From positions 558,001 through 622,000 of the forward strand of contig NZ_PGEZ01000001.1 in NCBI RefSeq assembly GCF_002797495.1: a stretch of 64,000 nt of DNA, given 5' to 3'. This stretch comes from Mumia flava. Lineage in GTDB: Bacteria; Actinomycetota; Actinomycetes; Propionibacteriales; Nocardioidaceae. Both the position numbers and the translations under genes were made by a program. Below the pieces are notes generated by a model. That model ran no database searches. It had not been told where the DNA came from and saw only the letters and a list, made by a program, of their open reading frames with translations. Below are positions 36,437-43,675 of this stretch, piece after piece. Numbering within the stretch: the stretch's first letter is position 1; each line of letters begins with the position of its first letter.

Positions 36437-37099
36437 GTGTTCGTTCGTTCGACGGCCACCCGCAGCCTCGCGCGCGCCGCGGCAGAGCTGCTGGTCACCT
36501 GCGGTGCCGTGGTCCTGCTCTTCGGGGTCTACCTCGTGTTCTGGAGCGACGTGCAGGCGAGCGTGGCCCAGGTCGGGCTGCGTGACGACTTCGAGCAGCA
36601 GGTCGAGGCCGCCCAGGACGGGCCCGCCACCCAGCCGGTCGCCGCGAAGCCGGCCGTCGGCAGCGGGATCGCCGTCATGTCGATCCCCCGGCTCGGCGCC
36701 GACTGGTCGTGGGTCGTCGTCGAGGGCGTGACCGACGACCAGATCGCCCGTGGCCCGGGTCACTTCCCCGAGACCGCGCTGCCGGGCCGGACGGGCAACT
36801 TCGCGGTCGCCGGCCACCGTGCGACCCACGGCGAGCCCTTCGCCCACCTCGACCAGGTCCAGCCGCGTGACACCATCCTGGTCGAGACACCCGGGGCGGC
36901 GTACGAGTACGTCGTGACCCGCACGGAGATCGTCGCGCCGAGCTCCACCGGGGTCCTGCTTCCGGTGCCGGACCGCCCGGACGCGACGCCGAAGAAGGCC
37001 CGCATCACACTCGTCACGTGCCACCCACGGTGGGGTTCCAGCGAGCGGATGATCGTGCACGGCCACCTCCAGCGCACCATCACCGGGACGGGAGCCTGA
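36437..37099 (+). CDS. Class E sortase
   Basis: A 220-residue sortase with one N-terminal membrane helix (about 14-36). Catalytic His127 lies in AGHRATHGEPF, Cys195 in TLVTCHPRWG and Arg204 in SSERMIVHG, the class E arrangement common in Actinobacteria. It joins LPXTG proteins to the peptidoglycan. The GTG start has AGAGAGG about seven bases upstream. The two LPXTG genes at 24916-26942 are the only substrates in the window. Regulon site D lies just upstream. Confidence 0.9.
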   Translation: MFVRSTATRSLARAAAELLVTCGAVVLLFGVYLVFWSDVQASVAQVGLRDDFEQQVEAAQDGPATQPVAAKPAVGSGIAVMSIPRLGADWSWVVVEGVTDDQIARGPGHFPETALPGRTGNFAVAGHRATHGEPFAHLDQVQPRDTILVETPGAAYEYVVTRTEIVAPSSTGVLLPVPDRPDATPKKARITLVTCHPRWGSSERMIVHGHLQRTITGTGA

Positions 37100-37100
37100 C

Positions 37101-37286
37101 GTGTACGCGACCCTCTGGCGACTGCTGCCCGGCCCGACGCCGGTCCGCGTCCTGCTCGCGCTCGTGCTCTTCCTCGCAGCGGTCGCGCTGCTCTTCCTCG
37201 TGGTGTTCCCGGCCCTGGAGCCGCTGCTCCCGCTCGAGCAGATCACGCTCGAGCCGCAGACCGCGTCCGGCGCCCAGCCGCGCTGA
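37101..37286 (+). CDS. Small membrane protein after the sortase
   Basis: A 61-residue protein with one strong membrane helix (about residues 16-40, Leu/Val/Ala rich) and a short polar C-terminus. GTG 37101 lies one base after the sortase stop, so it is cotranscribed. No family is recognised. It could support sortase placement in the membrane. Confidence 0.6.
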   Translation: MYATLWRLLPGPTPVRVLLALVLFLAAVALLFLVVFPALEPLLPLEQITLEPQTASGAQPR

Positions 37287-37339
37287 CGCCCGGCACACCA
37301 CCCTGTCCGGGGACGGCCGCGCCCGGTCGGCCGACGAAC

Positions 37340-37368
37340 GCACCCCCGGGCCCTGGTCCCGGGGGTGC
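37340..37368 (+). terminator. Terminator hairpin after the sortase operon
   Basis: Arms 37340-37350 and 37358-37368 form an 11-bp GC-rich stem with a 7-base loop. It lies 53 bases after the small membrane protein stop. Confidence 0.7.
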
Positions 37369-37377
37369 GCGTGGAGT

Positions 37378-37422
37378 TCCGTACGGGGCAGCCCAGGGGT
37401 CGGGAGGGCTGCCCCGTACGGA
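37378..37422 (-). terminator. Terminator hairpin after the tetrapyrrole-type operon
   Basis: Arms 37378-37394 and 37406-37422 pair over 17 bp around an 11-base loop, 17 bases past the stop of the minus-strand gene at 37440. With the hairpin at 37340-37368 it insulates the two convergent operons. Confidence 0.75.
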
Positions 37423-37439
37423 GTCGTGGGGTGCGGTGA

Positions 37440-38183
37440 TCAGTGCTCGCGCAGCAGCGAGCCGAACCCGTCCAGCTGGTCGTGGATCCCGTTGTCGCGC
37501 AGGGCCATCCACCAGGTCGCCGCGTTGATCGCGATCACCGGCTTGCCGAGCCACCGCTCGGCCTCGTCGGCGAGCTCGGACATGCACAGGTTCGTGCCGC
37601 ACTGCACGATCGCATCGACGTCCTCGCCGTCGACCGCCAGGATCGCGTCGCGCAGGTCCTGCTCGCTCACGTGCGCGATCGACACGGCCGTCGGGCAGCG
37701 CAGACCACGGATCGAGGCGACCTCGAAGCCGAGCTCACCGAAGAACCGCACGACGTTCTCGTCGCCGATCGGCTGGTACGGCGTGACGACACCGATCCGA
37801 CGCGCACCGTACAGCTGGAGCGCGCGCTCGCACGCCTCCGCTCCGGTGGCGACCTCCAGGCCGGTGATGTCGGTGATCTGCTTCTTGAAGCGGCGGTTGC
37901 CCTCCACGCCGTCCCAGAAGGTCTCCGCGCTCATGCCCATCACCATGTAGTCGGGCTCGCAGGTCAGGACCCGCTCGCACGAGGACCCGATCTCCTCGCG
38001 GATCTGGTCGAGCAGCCGCTCCATGCCGGCGTCGTCGGCCATGTTCTGGTCGCGGATGTGGATCCGGGAGAAGTGCGAGGTGACGCCCCGCGGCGCCATC
38101 ATCGCGAACTCGGGCTCCACGATCGTGTTGGTGCTGGGGGCGATCACGCCGAACTTGCGGCGCCAGCCGAGGCGGTCGGTCAT
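37440..38183 (-). CDS. Maleate isomerase/arylmalonate decarboxylase family protein
   Basis: A 247-residue Asp/Glu-racemase-superfamily protein. The N-terminus FGVIAPSTNTIVEPEF and the C-terminal KPVIAINAATWWMALR fit the maleate isomerase/arylmalonate decarboxylase group. The first catalytic position reads MGMS (82-85), lacking Cys as in arylmalonate decarboxylase, and the second has Cys195 in VQCGTNLC. A decarboxylase, or an isomerase working with one Cys, is therefore more likely than a standard two-Cys maleate isomerase. AAGGAG lies before ATG 38183. It is the last gene of the operon. Decarboxylation of a malonate-like group is a testable idea, since chlorophyll ring E carries a beta-keto ester. 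Confidence 0.75.
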   Translation of the reverse strand: MTDRLGWRRKFGVIAPSTNTIVEPEFAMMAPRGVTSHFSRIHIRDQNMADDAGMERLLDQIREEIGSSCERVLTCEPDYMVMGMSAETFWDGVEGNRRFKKQITDITGLEVATGAEACERALQLYGARRIGVVTPYQPIGDENVVRFFGELGFEVASIRGLRCPTAVSIAHVSEQDLRDAILAVDGEDVDAIVQCGTNLCMSELADEAERWLGKPVIAINAATWWMALRDNGIHDQLDGFGSLLREH

Positions 38184-38860
38184 CGGACTCGCTCTCCTTC
38201 GGGGACTTCGGGGGTGCTCCGAGCACCCAGGCGGCTGCGCAGGCGCAGCGCGCCCAGCAGGAAGCACAGCTGGACCAGCGAGTTGGTCAGCTGCTCGGCC
38301 CACTGCACCAGCTCGGTCTGGTGCTCGCGGGCCGCGAGCGGGGGCAGGACCAGCGTCCCGGCGAGGTACACCACGAACAGCCAGGCTCCGAGCCGGTCGC
38401 CGTGCCGTCGGCTCAGCGTCGCCGCCAGCACGCCGACCGCCACCGCGGCCAGAGCCGCGACACCGAGCATCGGCATGGTGCTCCCGAGCCCGACGGCGCA
38501 CCCGGCCCCGACGAGAGGAACCAGCGCGAACGGCCACCAGGCGACCGCCCGCCTGCGCAGCACGCTCGTCAGCGCCCACGCGATCGCGCTGAACCCGACC
38601 ATCAGGCACGGGAACAGAAGGTTCTCCAGCAGGTCGTACTGCCGGCACGGCTCCATGGCGACCAGCAGCTTCCAGACCGCCTTCGCCAGCCCGCCGAGGG
38701 TGACCACGACGCCGCCGGCCAGCGCCGCCGCCCGCACGCGCGGCAGCGCGCGGCCGGTCGCGGAGGCGAGCGCGAGCGCGCCGGCACCGGCCAGCACGAC
38801 CGGGACGAAGTCCTCCACGGCCAGCGCCAGGCCGTACTCGGTGCACGGATCGACCGCCAT
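38180..38860 (-). CDS. Multi-spanning membrane protein of unknown function
   Basis: A 226-residue protein with about six membrane helices and polar termini. No transporter signature is visible. Two Cys-containing extracytoplasmic or loop segments (DPCTEYGLAL and EPCRQYDLLENLLFPC) share a P-C-x-x-Y/Q pattern that could form disulfides or bind a cofactor. ATG 38860 overlaps the SDR stop by one base. It may be a membrane transport or anchoring part of the operon. Confidence 0.6.
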   Translation of the reverse strand: MAVDPCTEYGLALAVEDFVPVVLAGAGALALASATGRALPRVRAAALAGGVVVTLGGLAKAVWKLLVAMEPCRQYDLLENLLFPCLMVGFSAIAWALTSVLRRRAVAWWPFALVPLVGAGCAVGLGSTMPMLGVAALAAVAVGVLAATLSRRHGDRLGAWLFVVYLAGTLVLPPLAAREHQTELVQWAEQLTNSLVQLCFLLGALRLRSRLGARSTPEVPEGERVR

Positions 38861-39687
38861 CACGCCGCCGCTCGGTCACCGGACGGCGCGAAGATGTCCC
38901 GCGACCGGAACCCTGCGGTCATGAAGCGCCCGAACGCCTTCGACCGGGTCAGCCACGCGACCTTGGCGCCGTGCTTGGGCTCGGCCAGCAGCCGCTCGGC
39001 GAGCCAGGGGGTGACCGTCTCGACCCGGTCGCCGAGGATGTTGAAGATCCGGCGGGCCTTCTCGAACGCCTCGGGCTGACCGTCGTAGTCGTCGACGAGG
39101 AGGTCGGTGGCAACGATCCCCGGCGAGAGGGACCCGACCTTCACCGAGGTGCCCTTGGTCTCCTTGACCAGCGCCGCGGTGAGGTAGCTGACGCCGCGCT
39201 TGCTGGCGCCGTAGACCGCCATCCCCGGCTGGATCTGCCCGTCGGAGCCGAACCCCTCCATGTTCCAGATCCAGCCGCCCCCGGACTGGGCGGCCAGGCC
39301 CGCCGACGCGACCGCGCAGCCGTGCACGGTGCCGACCAGGTTGGTCGCGACCACGGTCTCGACGGCCTCGGACGGCACCTCGGCCAGCGGGCGGCGGGGC
39401 GCGGACATCCCGGCGTTGTTGATCCAGACGTCGACGCGCCCGAAGGTCGCGACCGCGTGGTCCCACAGCGCGCTCAGCGCCGTACGGTCGGTGATGTCGG
39501 CGACCAGGCCGGTGACCGCGAACGGGTCGCCGGCCGCACCGAGCTCGGTCACGGCGTCGGCGAGCCGCTCGGGCGAGCGCCCGCACACCACGACCCGGCA
39601 GCCGCGCGCCAGCAGCTCGCGGGCCAGGCCGAGCCCGATCCCCCGGGTCCCGCCGGTCACGACGACGACCCGGCCGGCGGCGCTCAC
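38860..39687 (-). CDS. Short-chain dehydrogenase resembling chlorophyll b reductase (NYC1/NOL-like)
   Basis: A 275-residue classical SDR. The nucleotide motif TGGTRGIG is at residues 11-18, NNAG at 90-93, and the catalytic Tyr159 and Lys163 in YGASK. Several non-generic segments match plant NYC1/NOL as I recall it: VDVWINNAG, TNLVGT, GGGWIWNMEGFGSDG (plant GGHIFNMDGAGSGG), AVYGASKRGV, LVKETKGTSVKV, SLSPGIVATDLL and RRIFNILGDRVETV (plant MFNIICELPETV). NYC1/NOL reduce the 7-formyl of chlorophyll b to hydroxymethyl. Related bacterial SDRs of unknown role share some of these, so the substrate is inferred. Its operon neighbours are RCCR-like and PAO-like genes. Both ends are coupled by short overlaps. 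Confidence 0.7.
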   Translation of the reverse strand: MSAAGRVVVVTGGTRGIGLGLARELLARGCRVVVCGRSPERLADAVTELGAAGDPFAVTGLVADITDRTALSALWDHAVATFGRVDVWINNAGMSAPRRPLAEVPSEAVETVVATNLVGTVHGCAVASAGLAAQSGGGWIWNMEGFGSDGQIQPGMAVYGASKRGVSYLTAALVKETKGTSVKVGSLSPGIVATDLLVDDYDGQPEAFEKARRIFNILGDRVETVTPWLAERLLAEPKHGAKVAWLTRSKAFGRFMTAGFRSRDIFAPSGDRAAA

Positions 39688-40673
39688 CGCTGCGGCTCCC
39701 AGCTCAGCAGGCCGTGCACGACGTGGCTCGTGGTGTCGCCGCGCATCAGCTGCCAGACCACGGCCAGGTCACGGGTGTCGGGGTCGATGAGGACCTCGCG
39801 GCCCTTGATCTTCTCGACCCCGCGCGCGTCGGTCCCCACCAGGTGCTGGCTGGTGAACAGCGCCCGGCCGTACGCGATCGCGTTGCCGTAGACCTCGGGA
39901 CCGTCGTACTGGACCCGGGCGCCGTCGCGCGAGCGCTCCAGCGCGTAGCTGCGGTCGAGCGCTCCGCGCCAGGTGATCCGCTGCCGGGCACGCCGCAGCG
40001 ACTCCGGCTCGTGCTCGATCACGACCTCGGTCTCGCCGAGCGGCTCCTGGTCGGCGCCGTGCACCGCGAGCGTCCCGGTCCAGCGGCCGCGCTCCTTGGT
40101 CGGCAGGACCTGCGGGGTCGACCCGCGCCGGGTCTCCGCCGCGATCCACTCGTCGACGAAGGCCTGGGTCTGCGGGTTCGTCGCGTGGTCGGACGTGCGT
40201 TTGTAGACGCCGTTGAAGACCGCGCAGACCGCCCAGCCGTCGTGCAGCACCGACGAGTAGACCTGGGTCTCGCCGTCGGGCAGCACCTGGTTCCAGGTGC
40301 GCAGGTCGGCCTGCCAGCCCGGCGAGTAGTAGTGCGCGTCCACGAACAGGCCGTACGGCTGGCCGGTGCCGTAGAAGTCCGGTCCGCAGTAGACGCGGTT
40401 CTCGTCGGAGTCGACGATGCCGAAGTCGAACTGCGCACCGAGCTCGAGGCGGTTGCGCAGCGGACCCGAGCCCTCGAGGCTGGTCCGCATCCAGTAGCGG
40501 GCGACGTCGCCGTCGACCACGCTCGCCCGGACCACGTGCTCGTAGCCGACGTGGTTGCCCTCGGCGTCGAAGAGCGAGGGCCGGCCGTGCCACTCCCCCT
40601 CGATCCGCTGCTGCCAGGCGCTGGTCTCGCTGCTCTGCGCGGAGGCGTCGGTCTCCGCGTCCGTCGCGGTCAT
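39684..40673 (-). CDS. Uncharacterised beta-barrel (lipocalin-like) protein
   Basis: A 329-residue soluble protein without signal peptide. It appears as two similar beta-rich halves (about 20-165 and 185-325), each beginning with a WxG-type strand (IEGEWHGRPSLFD, KERGRWTGTLAVHG), as in lipocalin-like or DUF3598-like barrels. Tetrapyrrole-handling proteins such as bilin lyases and some chlorophyll-binding proteins have such barrels, so a carrier or lyase for the operon's substrate is possible. I cannot name a family. ATG 40673 overlaps the upstream gene by four bases. Confidence 0.55.
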   Translation of the reverse strand: MTATDAETDASAQSSETSAWQQRIEGEWHGRPSLFDAEGNHVGYEHVVRASVVDGDVARYWMRTSLEGSGPLRNRLELGAQFDFGIVDSDENRVYCGPDFYGTGQPYGLFVDAHYYSPGWQADLRTWNQVLPDGETQVYSSVLHDGWAVCAVFNGVYKRTSDHATNPQTQAFVDEWIAAETRRGSTPQVLPTKERGRWTGTLAVHGADQEPLGETEVVIEHEPESLRRARQRITWRGALDRSYALERSRDGARVQYDGPEVYGNAIAYGRALFTSQHLVGTDARGVEKIKGREVLIDPDTRDLAVVWQLMRGDTTSHVVHGLLSWEPQR

Positions 40674-41446
40674 GCCCGTACCTCGTTGTCCAGCAGCTGG
40701 GCCCGGACGTCCTCCATGGCCTCGTCGCCGACCAGACGAGCGACCTGCGCCCACACGTGGTCGACGTCGGGGCTGAAGATGTTGGCGCGGTTGCGGGCGT
40801 CACGGAGGCTCAGGTCGGTGTCGGCCACGTCGGCGACCACCGCGTCCGGGACCGGCGCGGCGAGCAACCCGAACCAGTGGTCCAGGTAGGTGGTCACCGC
40901 GTCGTCGATCCCGGTGAACGCCGCCTCCTCGGCCCGGTGCACGAGCATCCAGGGCGACATCATCGCGAACTGGCGCGGCCCGATCGCGGCCTTGCTCAGC
41001 CCGGGCCGCTGCGAGACCTCCTCGAACGCCGGGGTCAGCGGGGCGTGCGCCCAGTCCAGGTACGTCAGGTGGGTGCCGAGGTCGGCACGCGGGATCAGGT
41101 CGAGGTGGAAGGCGTACGAGCCCTGCCCCTGCACGGAGTCCAGCGTGAAGTGCGGCACCGGGAGGTCGGGACGGACGAAGGCGAAGACCATGTGGCTGTC
41201 CAGCCCGATCGCGCGCACGGTGAGCCCGACGTAGACCAGCTTGGCGACCGGCTCCGTCTCGTCGGCGGCGGTGAACACGCGGACCTCGCCCACGGGGTCC
41301 GGCGACATCGGCGAGACGAGCGTCCGGAACGCCCGGCCGGAGGCCGACCGAGCCTCGACGAGGCCGCGCTCGTGGACGATCCGCTCCCAGGTGCGCCGGC
41401 ACAGCCCGCCGGAGAGGCTCGTGCTCTCGGCCTCGGTGGCGCTCAT
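40670..41446 (-). CDS. Divergent RCCR-like/bilin-reductase-fold protein, paralogue 3
   Basis: A 258-residue protein that shares the central signature of the two other RCCR-like proteins: VPHFTLDS (97-104), HLDLIPRADL (114-123), HLTYLDW (126-132) and a later RQFAMMSPWMLVHR segment in place of VRAGLSPTA. The position after VPHF keeps an acidic residue (Asp) where plant RCCR has the catalytic Glu, unlike paralogues 1 and 2. The fold is shared with ferredoxin-dependent bilin reductases (PcyA/HY2), so either identity is possible. It sits directly downstream of the Rieske oxygenase with an ATGA overlap, the expected place for an enzyme acting on its product. Confidence 0.5.
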   Translation of the reverse strand: MSATEAESTSLSGGLCRRTWERIVHERGLVEARSASGRAFRTLVSPMSPDPVGEVRVFTAADETEPVAKLVYVGLTVRAIGLDSHMVFAFVRPDLPVPHFTLDSVQGQGSYAFHLDLIPRADLGTHLTYLDWAHAPLTPAFEEVSQRPGLSKAAIGPRQFAMMSPWMLVHRAEEAAFTGIDDAVTTYLDHWFGLLAAPVPDAVVADVADTDLSLRDARNRANIFSPDVDHVWAQVARLVGDEAMEDVRAQLLDNEVRA

Positions 41447-42660
41447 GCCGGCACCTCCTCGCCCGGGGCCTCCACGGTGTCGGTCCGCGGGAGGTCGCCG
41501 CGCTCCTCGCGCTCGGCGCGCTGCCCGAGCAGCTCCTTGCTCCGGACCTCCTTGAAGTTCCACGCCGAGGCCAGCTCGGGCACCTCGCGCCGGACCGGCG
41601 ACGGTACGACCCGCGCCTCGACCCGCGCCGGGCCCTCGCCGACGATCGTGTTGCCCTCGACCGACCATCCCGCCTCGATCAGCTCGCGACGGCGGCGGCG
41701 GTACATGACCTGGTTGTAGTCGCTGCGCACGTGCAGCTCGTCGGACAGGTCGTACGGCAGCAGCTCGGGCCGCACCGTGTCGACGACGGCCTCGTCCTGC
41801 TTCAGCACCTTGAACACGCGGCGCCTGGCGTCCTTGTCGGCCCACCTGCCCTTGAAGAAGGTCCGCAGCGCGATGAACTTGACGAGGGTGGTCTCCTCGT
41901 CGATCGGGATGTTGATGTCGAAGATCTTCAGCTTTCCCATCGGCAGGTCGACCTCGAGCAGGATCGCGTTGGGCAGCCACCACGTGGTGGACACCGGCAC
42001 GAGGGGGCGGTTCAGGAGGTCGCCCCCACCCGGGTTCATCCGTGCCCACAGGCCCTTGGGCTTCGGCGGGTTCAGCTTGACCGAGGCCTTGCAGTGCCAG
42101 GGGGACGTCTCCACCTCGAACTCCGGCACCTCGGGCTTCTCCGGGTTGCCGAACGCGCCGCGGTGCACGAACGGCGTGTGCGCGATGTCGACGCCGTTCT
42201 CCAGGATCCGCTCGTAGTTCGACTTCCACAGGAACGTCCCGGTCACCGCACGGTAGGTCTCGGTGTCGTCGACCGCGGACCAGTCGGGGATCGGCGGCCG
42301 CTCCTCCTCCGGCAGGTCGCCGAGGAAGACCCAGATCATCTTGTGCCGCTCGACCACCGGGTACGCGTCGATCCGCGCCTTGCGCGGGATCCCCTTCTCG
42401 GGGTGCGCGGGGATCTTCAGGACCTCGCCGCGCTCGTTGTACTCCCACCCGTGGTACGGGCAGACGATGCAGTCGCCCTTGAGCTCGCCCGCCGAGAGCG
42501 CGGCACCGCGGTGGACGCACAGGTCCGAGAGGCACACGACCGATCCGTCGCTGGGCTTGCGGTAGATCACCAGCTGCTGCCCCAGCACCTTGATGCGCTT
42601 GGGCGTCCCGACGACGAGGTCGTCGCTGAACTCCACCCCGTACCAGAAGTTCTTGAACAT
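41443..42660 (-). CDS. Rieske non-haem iron oxygenase (pheophorbide a oxygenase-like)
   Basis: A 405-residue oxygenase alpha subunit. The Rieske cluster ligands are Cys48-x-His50 and Cys67-x2-His70 (CVH, CPYHGWEY). Mononuclear iron ligands Asp158, His161 and His166 lie in NGVDIAHTPFVH, so it is complete. The architecture (single subunit, Rieske then catalytic domain) is that of the PAO/CAO/TIC55 and VanA-type oxygenases. The plant PAO C-terminal membrane segment and CxxC are not present, so it is a soluble relative. PAO opens the pheophorbide ring at C4/C5 to give the RCCR substrate; RCCR-like genes flank this gene. No reductase or ferredoxin is adjacent. AGGAGGAG lies before ATG 42660. Confidence 0.85.
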   Translation of the reverse strand: MFKNFWYGVEFSDDLVVGTPKRIKVLGQQLVIYRKPSDGSVVCLSDLCVHRGAALSAGELKGDCIVCPYHGWEYNERGEVLKIPAHPEKGIPRKARIDAYPVVERHKMIWVFLGDLPEEERPPIPDWSAVDDTETYRAVTGTFLWKSNYERILENGVDIAHTPFVHRGAFGNPEKPEVPEFEVETSPWHCKASVKLNPPKPKGLWARMNPGGGDLLNRPLVPVSTTWWLPNAILLEVDLPMGKLKIFDINIPIDEETTLVKFIALRTFFKGRWADKDARRRVFKVLKQDEAVVDTVRPELLPYDLSDELHVRSDYNQVMYRRRRRELIEAGWSVEGNTIVGEGPARVEARVVPSPVRREVPELASAWNFKEVRSKELLGQRAEREERGDLPRTDTVEAPGEEVPA

Positions 42661-42674
42661 CGCGGAATCTCCTC

Positions 42675-43670
42675 CTACCGTCGCCGGATCTCGGCGATCT
42701 GTGGACCGGGCTGCTCGACCAGCAGCTCCAGCGCGTCTTTGGCCTCGGCCTCCCCGCGCACGTGGGCGCGCAGGAAGGTCGCGACGGTCTCGGCGAGCGT
42801 CGCTCGCAGGGCCGCGGCATCGCCGCCGGTGGCCTCCTCGAGGAAGCCGCGAGCCGTGGTGGGGTCGTCGGGGTGGGCGGCGAGCATGTGGCCCGCGCCT
42901 GCGAGCGTGACGAGCCACGCGTCGGTCGTGGCCGGGACGGCGTCGCGCCAGGTGGCGGCGATCGGGTCGTGGTCGGGATCGCCCGCGTCGCCGCCGTAGC
43001 GCAGCGCGCTCGCGGCGACGACACCGTCCGCGCTGCCCCCGACGAGCAGGACCGGGACCTCGACCGCGACCGGCAGCACGGTGCCCGCCGCGTGTCCGAG
43101 CTGCTGCGACGCCATCGTGTGCGCGCCGTAGGTGACGACGGCCCGAACCTGGTCGAACCAGGCCGGTCGGGCCGACTGCAGCGCGACCGTCCCGCCGGCG
43201 GAGTGCCCGAACAGGCCGACGGCGCCGGGCTCGAGCAGCCCGGCGAGCGGACCGTGGTGGCCGAGCCGGCCGACCGTCTCGAGGACGGGCCCGAGCGCCT
43301 GGGTGGTGGGGCGGCGGCCGTAGGTGTCAGGTCCGACCGCGCCGAGGTCGACCCCGGGAGTCAGCCCGTGCTCACCCGCGAACAGCTCCCCGACCCAGTC
43401 GTAGGTCACCGCGACGAACCCGGACTCGACGAGCGTGGTCGCGAGCCAGGCGTACGCCTCGGCTGCCACGTTGACGCCCGACAGCAGGACCACGACCGGG
43501 TACGGTCCCCCGGCGGGGTCGGCGGCCAGACGACCGCTCATGCGCTCGGCGTCCGTGCGGGCGGCGAGCGCGGGGTACCTCACGGTCACGTGCGCGGTGT
43601 CGTACGGCGCCTCGGCGCCCGGGATCCGGGTCGCGGTGCGGAGCGCGCGGACGAGGGCGGGAGCGGCCAC
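42675..43670 (-). CDS. Chlorophyllase-like alpha/beta-hydrolase
   Basis: A 331-residue alpha/beta-hydrolase without signal peptide. The oxyanion strand is YPVVVLLSGVN, the nucleophile Ser157 lies in LFGHSAGGTVAL, and His261 lies in LAGAGHMLAAHPDDPTTARG. The layout, including the GHxxxL-DD-P-x-x-RG segment after the His and the closing helix VATFLRAHVRG, parallels plant chlorophyllase (GHLDMLDDDTPGIRG, FMKAYLQG). It would hydrolyse the phytyl ester or another ester of the tetrapyrrole. Dienelactone-hydrolase-like or lipase-like alternatives cannot be excluded. GTG 43670 lies five bases after the RCCR-like stop. Confidence 0.65.
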   Translation of the reverse strand: MAAPALVRALRTATRIPGAEAPYDTAHVTVRYPALAARTDAERMSGRLAADPAGGPYPVVVLLSGVNVAAEAYAWLATTLVESGFVAVTYDWVGELFAGEHGLTPGVDLGAVGPDTYGRRPTTQALGPVLETVGRLGHHGPLAGLLEPGAVGLFGHSAGGTVALQSARPAWFDQVRAVVTYGAHTMASQQLGHAAGTVLPVAVEVPVLLVGGSADGVVAASALRYGGDAGDPDHDPIAATWRDAVPATTDAWLVTLAGAGHMLAAHPDDPTTARGFLEEATGGDAAALRATLAETVATFLRAHVRGEAEAKDALELLVEQPGPQIAEIRRR

Positions 43671-43675
43671 GGTCC

